From Mesostigma viride (Eukaryota; Streptophyta; Mesostigmatophyceae; Mesostigmatales; Mesostigmataceae), in NCBI GenBank assembly GCA_009746045.1, contig RPFO01000891.1, forward strand, positions 777,199 through 841,198: DNA of 64,000 nucleotides, given 5' to 3'. The translations under genes were made by a program, and so were the position numbers. Under the pieces are notes generated by a model, which was not told the origin of the DNA, made no database searches, and saw only the letters and a list, made by a program, of their open reading frames with translations. Positions 57,897 to 64,000 of the stretch are shown here, one piece after another; the first letter of the stretch is position 1, and every line of letters starts with the position of its first letter.

Positions 57897-58628
57897 ATCA
57901 AAGAGACAACCAGCGCAGGCCAGAAATCGGGAGAATCCGGACCATGGTAGCTCGAGCCTGCCGTTATCTTTTCCGCGTTTTCGAGTCGTTCAGGATGATG
58001 AAGATGAATGGTGATGGAAATGTGTATCCTTGTGCATTGAAATTATGGCTGGCTTACGTGTGGAGCGACTAGATGACCTAGACGGTGGGGCCGGAAACAG
58101 CATGCTTGATCAGGGCGTGTGTTTCTAGCCTAACTGGCCGGGAGTGTCTAGTGGTGAGCACCATTGCTGCGATCGCTCTCCCACCATTTACGAGGAAATA
58201 CCCGCAAATGGAAAACCACTGAAAAGGTCTAGCTAGTCAGTCATCACGTTAGCCATGCCATGATTCCAAACGTCCAAGAACTGCACACGGTGCAAAGGCA
58301 AAAAGCCGGAGGACAGCACTTTCAAATGTGCGGCGGGAACCAAAAGCCCGCGGATGCCAGAAAACATCGTGTTGCGGTATGATTGCGTGTACCCATGGAC
58401 ATCCATCCATCTTAATGTTTCTGGCGCCCCAGGTGCCGTCTAGGTCATCTAGTCGCTCTACACGTATAATAAGCCAGCCATAATTTCAATGCACAAGGCT
58501 ACACATTTCCATCTCCATTCATATTCATCATCCCGAACGACTCGAAAACGCGGACAAGATAACGGCAGGCTCGAGCTACCATGGTCCGGATTCTCCCGAT
58601 TTCTGGCATGCGCTGGTTGTCTCCTTGA
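57897..58628. mobile_element. Inverted-repeat element (M family), complete
   Basis: Arms of about 200 bp (57897-58110 and 58440-58628) are inverted copies: ATCAAAGAGACAACCAGCGC at the left end and GCGCTGGTTGTCTCCTTGAT at the right end, continuing to GACCTAGACGG. The 330-bp centre has no coding signal. Partial copies lie at 3531-3553, 20440-20505 and 48820-49060. This is a MITE-like non-autonomous DNA transposon; superfamily not assigned because the target duplication is unclear. Confidence 0.75.
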
Positions 58629-58631
58629 TCT

Positions 58632-58690
58632 TAATGCTCCGTGACTCCCCAACGGAGGCGAGTTTGATTAATTAATGAATTAATGCTGTG
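58632..58690 (+). repeat. 3' tail of an ORF1-type LINE
   Basis: AATGCTCCGTGACTCCCCAACGG followed by (AATT)n-like TTGATTAATTAATGAATTAATG. Only the stem-loop and tail are present; it lies about 150 bases beyond the stop codon of the coiled-coil gene, so it may sit in that gene's 3' UTR. Confidence 0.7.
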
Positions 58691-58836
58691 TGGAAATGCA
58701 GTGGCCACATTGAACTATATGCTAGTGTGCAGTCTGACAGGTCCCAGGGCCATGCCAGCACCCCAGGTTGACAACCAATCCGGCACCTGAGGGCCGAAAA
58801 AGTACTGCCACCATGCCATGGGGCACACCCAATGTC

Positions 58837-61800
58837 TCAGGACGCTACAATAAATGCACCCTCGGGAAACTCAAAAGTAACTTTCTTGGGCGAAAGCTGT
58901 GGCAGGCTGGCAGATGGGCTGAGAGGCGGGCTGGTTTGCGTGCTTGCTTGCACATGTACTGTGAGGCTGGCTGGCTGTCGTTCGGAGCTGATTGCCGAGT
59001 CACGCCTCGCCGCCCCCTCTAACCACCCGGGCTGTTGCGCCGCTTCGGCCGACTCAGGACATTGTTGCGATGGAGTCGCTGCGGATGCCAGCTGCGCACG
59101 CAGGCTCGCTCCCTCGGTCTCGGCCTTGCGTCGCGCCACCCGCGCCGCCTCCACCTCCAGCTCCAAGCGCTCCATGTCGGTCGTCATCGCTGCCATCTGT
59201 TGATGCAAGCATGTCGATGCAGACAAGAAAGCAGTCAGTCAGCCAGTCCACCACGGCGCTTGCGTTCCAGCCAGTGATGCGTAGGTGGGCCAGCCGGAAC
59301 TTGGCATGCGGCCTACTTTGAGGTATTCACACTTGTAAAGCACAGAGCTGCTAGGCAGAAATGAGCACGGATTCGAGATACCCATTTCTCATATCGACTG
59401 CGTGCATCCAAATGTGTCTTTACATGCTGGGCAGCTATGTGCGGCGCGACTACAGGCGTGCCTGCCGAGGATGGATAATGGGGGCCAGGCTGATCCATGT
59501 CGGTGCGATAACTGAGGCGGGCAAGTACCCCTGGGGGGTTGTACACAGCGAAAATGGCACAAAAATACATCGGGCCACCAGGTGGCATGGATGCTCAGGG
59601 AGTGCCAAGGATGCACCAGTACACATGACGGTCAAGATTCCATCACTGCGGCGTCAGGAGTCTCTTTGGCATCCACATTTGGGTTTATTAGCCTCGCGCT
59701 CCCCAGGCTATTGGGTGTCAGCCCAGAAGTTATCAACGTCATGGATCTTCGACGACGTCAACGTCGAAGAAGGTGCACTTCCATCGCCACATACCTGCAG
59801 GGTAGCTAGCCACGCCGGCCATTTCACAGAGGGCCCGCTGGCTGGCCCAATACCGCTAATTTTCATGACCTGCGGGGCCCGGGGCATCCCCACTGGGTTA
59901 GCGCTATAAAAAGAACTAGTGGCCATCTAGATCTGGCCGCTGCCACCGCTGAAGATGCATGTCCTGGGGACGCGTACCTGAGCCGCGTACTCCCCTTGCT
60001 TCAGCTGGAGCATGTGCTGGCCTTTGAGCACCTGCCGTTAACAACAAGCAACAAGCAGCAAGGGGGGGAACAGGCAGGGGGAAAAGAACATTTTATACCG
60101 ATGATAACATGCCCTATAATAACATGCCCAATAAGAACTTGCCCGAGAATAACATAATAACAAATACCATGCCACATTGTCTCATACCAGTGATGGTGCC
60201 TTGGACCAGTGACCACGTCAATGTGTCCAGCCAGGCGGCAAGCGACCATGGAGGAATAACTGCAGCACTGCCAGGTTTGTTACTTCTTCTCCTTCTTCTT
60301 CTTTGGATGAAAATCGACAGTAACTTAGCTTGGGAATGCAGGCTGTCCAGATGCTAACCCAGCTATGTTGAACTTCAGGCTTCTTTCTTCCATACCAAGG
60401 CTCAATTCATCGCTCTTTACGATGGCCCTTTGCGATTGCCCTTTATGATGGCTCCTTGTAGTTGCCCTTTATTCCTGGTCTTCGTGCCGCTTGACGCTAT
60501 CGTTAATAAGATCTGTCTGGGTCCACCCACCTTGCGCTCACTCTCCTGCACCTCTGCCAGCAAGGCGGCTTTCTCGTGGTTCCATGAGGCCTCTGTCAGC
60601 TGCGTGCCAGGTGGCAGGAGGCGGACAGGTCTCGCAAGACGGGCAGGTAATGTGCCCCATATCAAGAAGTGTCAGCAGAGATTAGGCCTAGGCCATCAGC
60701 AAAAATCATAGGTAGTCGGGCTCCTACCCGTGGGGAAAATGTAAACAAGCATAAAAAATCAGAAAACCCAACAAGGGCCAAGAGCATCGCAAGTAATCTG
60801 GCAATCCTTGTGCAACAGGGAACCAACCGACTGTCCCGCACGAGAAAGATGCTTTCTGTAAGTGCCAGAATCTTGAGGCGTAAAACACCTTCCTTGCCAG
60901 GAACAGCCAGGCCAAGTGGTATCATTACTACTAGTACAAAAGTCTTGTTCGTTATCTTTCCGCGAGCCTGCCTCCGGTGCTTGGCAAAGAAATATGATGC
61001 AAAGCAATGGCTACTGAATGCAGGCACTATGTCGCAACAGGGTGCTTTTGTACATCCCTACGGGTAGGTGGACAGCACGAGGCGACATAAAGGAATGTGT
61101 GAAGAAAAGCATATAACTATACTGCTGTAGTACATGAACTAAACGGTTTGGATGCATAACGCCGAAGGACCTGCCCTACACAAGATGTGCTCCCGTGCTA
61201 GTTACATGGCTGCCAGAATCATGCAGCCACTAGTGCACACAGCCGCTTCGCTTTGCTTGCAGAGTAGCCAGCCACTCGCCCACACATTCTTCTTGTCAAA
61301 ATACTAGCGCACGCATCAGGCTCCTGTGGTTGTAGTGCGCACACCTTTTGCTTGTCATACAGCTCTTTTATGGTGGCCAGCTGGTAGGCCATGGCGCGGT
61401 TCTTGTCCGCCAGGGAGGACAGGGATGCCACCATGGCAGGCAGCCTGCGCAGACGGTCGTCTGCGGCGCTCAGCAAGTGCTCACCCTGTAATGTGGAGGG
61501 GTGGAGTGGTGGAGCGGTGTCGTGAGGAGGCAGTAGCACATAGCCAGTACACAGCCTTGCAAAACCCGGGCATGATGGGACGACTCCTTAAATGCCCTAT
61601 CTCAATGCCACCTCGATGCCGATATCGATGAAGCCACCGCCCTACCACAAGCCGCATTATCACCCAAATAATTGATTGGCACCGTAAGGGTTGCGACGTG
61701 TGGTTGCCGGGACTCCTGGAAAAAAGGGTGGCAGGGCCACCCTGGTTGCCATAGGCGCTGCAAGGCCCTGGATAACCAATCGTGTGTTGCAAACTACTCT

Positions 61801-63718
61801 GTTAGTTACTGTACATGGCTTATATATTTGCCTCCACAGCATCAGTCCTCCTTCCCTTTCCCCTCCGCACTATCCCCCCCCACCCCCCCACCGGTAGTTT
61901 CATCTCCATCCCTGCCCCCCCTCTCTGACCCTCCTCCCCAGTTATTGCCTCCCCCCCCCGCTTACCCTTGTCTCCAGTTCGTCCAGTTTGTCATCCACCG
62001 CGCGCATCATCCTGTCGACATCTGCCCGCAGCTGCGCCAGCAGGTCCAGAGCTACCCACTCCATCTTGACGGCCGCGTTCGCAAGAAGTTTTCCCTCAAG
62101 ATCCGCCCACAGGTCACTCGCGGGTGAAAGCGACATCGACAATGCCCCCGGGGCTTGTTTGACCCGAGCCAGGGCCTCCCTGCCCTCGTGATGTGGCTCG
62201 TTGTGCCGTATCCCTGTGTCCCACGGCCTCCGCTTGGTGATGATGTCGATCGCCCCGCGGAGGACCATGAGCTGGACCCACGTGACACCCTGCAGGGGGC
62301 GGGAGGGCGGTGGGACCTTTGTGGGGGCAGCGTGCCCTGCTGTGCTGCTGGCGTTGGTAAGATTGCCAACAGCACTAGCGGCCGTGACCCTCTTGCGGAG
62401 GGCGCCCTCGATGCTGCAAGTCTCCTCAATCTAATGGGGCGTTGTGGGGCCGCCAGGTGTCCAAAGAGATGCCACGTGACGAAGAGAGGGCATGTGGGGA
62501 AGGGGCGTCAAGTTAGCTTAAGGGACTTCGTACATCACCGGTCAATAATATGAGAAGTTAACAACGCAGTAAGATGGTAGCAAAAAGTTAGTAAATATAC
62601 CACGATAGAAGGGAAGAACGTTTATTTGGCCACCATGACCCTGCTTTGTGCGCAGTTGACACGCACGATGCCAGCCTGGTAGGCCTGCCTGTAGCTCCGT
62701 TTTTAAATACGACGATGCAGTATGTATATTGCATGGGCTACTGCTTCTGCTCTGTGCGAGGATATCTGCCACGGCCGGCGTATCGCGGAGCGATATAGCG
62801 GAAAGAGAGCACACATCTGAGTGGGCATACCCGAGGCCACAGAAACAACCTTGTCCACAGAACAAGCACACAGTTCGTTCCCCTCCTCCCCCTCCCCCTC
62901 CTCCTCCCCCTCCCCCTCCCCCTCCCCCTCCCCTCCCCTCCCCTCCCCTCCCCCTCCCCCTCCCCCTCCCCTCCCCTCCCCTCCCCCTCCCCTCCCCTCC
63001 CCCTCCCCTCCCCTCCCCGCCCTCCCCGCCCCGCCCCTGCCCCCGCCCCGCCCCACCCCTCCGCCTCCCCTCCCCTCCCCTCCCCTCCCCCTCCCTCCCC
63101 CTCCCCTCCCCTCCCCCCCCCCCTCCCCTCCCCTCCCCTCCCCTCCCCCTCCCCTCCCCCTCCCGCTCCCCTCCTCCTCCCTCCCCTCCCCCTCCCGCTC
63201 CCGCTCCCCGCCCCCTCCCCGCCCCTCCCCCGCCCCTCCCCGCCCCCTCCCCGCCCCCACCCCACCCCCCCTCCCCCTCCCTCTCCCTCTCCCTCCCCTC
63301 CCCCTCCCCTCCCCTCCCCCTCCCCTCCCCCTCCCTCCCCCTCCCCTCCCCCTCCCCTCCCCCTCCCCTCCCCCCTCCCCCGCCCCTCCCCCTCCCCCAC
63401 CCCCTCCCTCCCCCTCCGGCTGCATGCATGATTAATTCATGCCCACTAAAGCCATCCCTGTCACCCACTTCCATGCACACGTGTGCATGCACCATCGCGA
63501 GGAACGACACCCACCAGGGAGCGGGCGAAATGCTTCAGCTCCCTCTCCGCCGTGTCGTGTACCATGAGCGCCTGCGCCGATGACTGCTTCAGCGCCTCCA
63601 GTGCCGCCTCTGCGCGCTGTCTCTGCTGCTGCGCCTGCTCCACCGCATGCTGCTTCTCCGCCAGCTGGGTCTGCGTGCCTAGCTGCAGCTGCTCTTGGGA
63701 CGTGGATAGAAGCTTGAC
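58837..63718 (-). CDS. Coiled-coil protein, C-terminal six exons (gene continues beyond window)
   Basis: I place exons at 63718-63515, 62289-61966, 61485-61345, 60599-60531, 60031-59978 and 59196-58837 (stop TGA). Each is a multiple of three with GT-AG borders, so all introns are phase 0. Together they encode about 267 residues. Exon 1 is a strong coiled coil (QEQLQLGTQTQLAEKQHAVE). Exon 2 has GVTWVQLMVLRGAIDIITKR and ends in LLAQLRADVDRMMRAVDDKL. Exon 3 reads LPAMVASLSSLADKNRAMAY. The last exon has MERLELEVEAARVARRKAE, then a Ser/Pro/Gln-rich tail ending VTFEFPEGAFIVAS. I recognise no family. Proteins of this build are often cytoskeletal, centrosomal or ciliary, but nothing here proves it. 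Exon borders are my prediction; small exons could be missing, and the 5' part lies past 64000. Confidence 0.65.
62880..63418 (+). repeat. Polypyrimidine (CCCCTC)n tract in intron
   Basis: About 540 bases of almost pure C/T on the plus strand, made of CCCCT, CCCTC and CCCCTCC units with occasional G. It lies in the intron between exons 63515 and 62289 of the coiled-coil gene, so the pre-mRNA carries the (GGGGA)n strand. It keeps frames open on both strands, none of which is a real gene. Confidence 0.95.
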
Positions 63719-64000
63719 CTGGCAGGGTGGTCGTGGCGGTGGCGGGTGGCAGTGGTGGTGGTGGTGGTATGGACATGTATAAGGGGGAAAATAAAACAGA
63801 GTCAAGGAGGTCGAGGGCTGTATGATAGCTGGAAGGGGGTGGAGAGATGTAGGGCAAATATGATGCGCAGGAAAAGTGCAGACGATGCATTTGGGCAACT
63901 TCTACACTTCCATGGCGGAATTCCATGGTAGCGGCTCCTGCCACCAAGAACAGAATAGGGTGTAGCATGATGACAGGTAGGAGCTTCATCATGGACTTGG

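Noticed and set aside
62542-63583. Long Gly/Arg- and Pro/Ser-rich open frames on both strands
   Set aside because: They come from the polypyrimidine tract, which lacks stop codons in every frame; the region is an intron of the coiled-coil gene.

Overview
This is nuclear DNA of a unicellular eukaryote, most likely a green alga. Host genes have short GT-AG introns. A TGTAA motif, the usual green-algal polyadenylation signal, lies in the 3' UTR of the first gene and again inside a copia LTR. The transposon mix (copia, a DNA-methyltransferase-bearing gypsy, RTE-like and endonuclease-type LINEs, CACTA) also fits an alga. The species cannot be named from sequence alone. There are no prokaryotic features, CRISPR arrays or RNA genes that I can support.

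Layout. Two host genes frame a pile of nested transposons about 52 kb long. At the left (554-1919, + strand) a four-exon gene encodes a small acidic protein with a CHZ histone-chaperone motif. At the right (58837-63718, - strand, running off the window) at least six exons, all with phase-0 junctions, encode a coiled-coil protein I do not recognise.

From about 4.9 to 18 kb lies an old, broken Ty3/gypsy element whose recognisable parts are a cytosine-5 DNA methyltransferase, reverse transcriptase/RNase H, integrase and a PHD finger. Inserted in it are: (i) a 6.65 kb foldback-like DNA element (8575-15223) with 39-bp inverted ends and arms made of inverted 173-bp tandem arrays; (ii) a truncated LINE (15351-16209); and (iii) two copies of a short retroposon with an (ACTT)n tail (17319-17657 and 17997-20297), the second split by an RTE-like LINE (18286-20259). 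A third copy starts near 20822, and its (ACTT)n tail received a 25 kb copia-like element, Copia-A (21070-46088, - strand, TSD ACTCA).

Copia-A holds a CACTA-type element in its left LTR (21178-26130), three insertions of about 1.7 kb (one of them inside Copia-B), and a second, very young copia-like element, Copia-B (32287-41361, + strand, LTRs identical over 443 bp). Both copia elements share LTR ends AGTTA...TAACT and the unusual order gag - integrase - protease - RT - RNase H.

From 46.1 to 58.7 kb the sequence is mostly LINE material. Several copies encode only an L1-ORF1-like protein and never an ORF2, including copies with conserved 5' ends. Their 3' ends carry a short stem-loop that the RTE-like LINE also has, which suggests they are moved in trans. 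A 3.2 kb LINE with a restriction-like endonuclease (50255-53444) sits inside one of them. Target-site duplications (TSDs) give a clear order of events for most of the nest.
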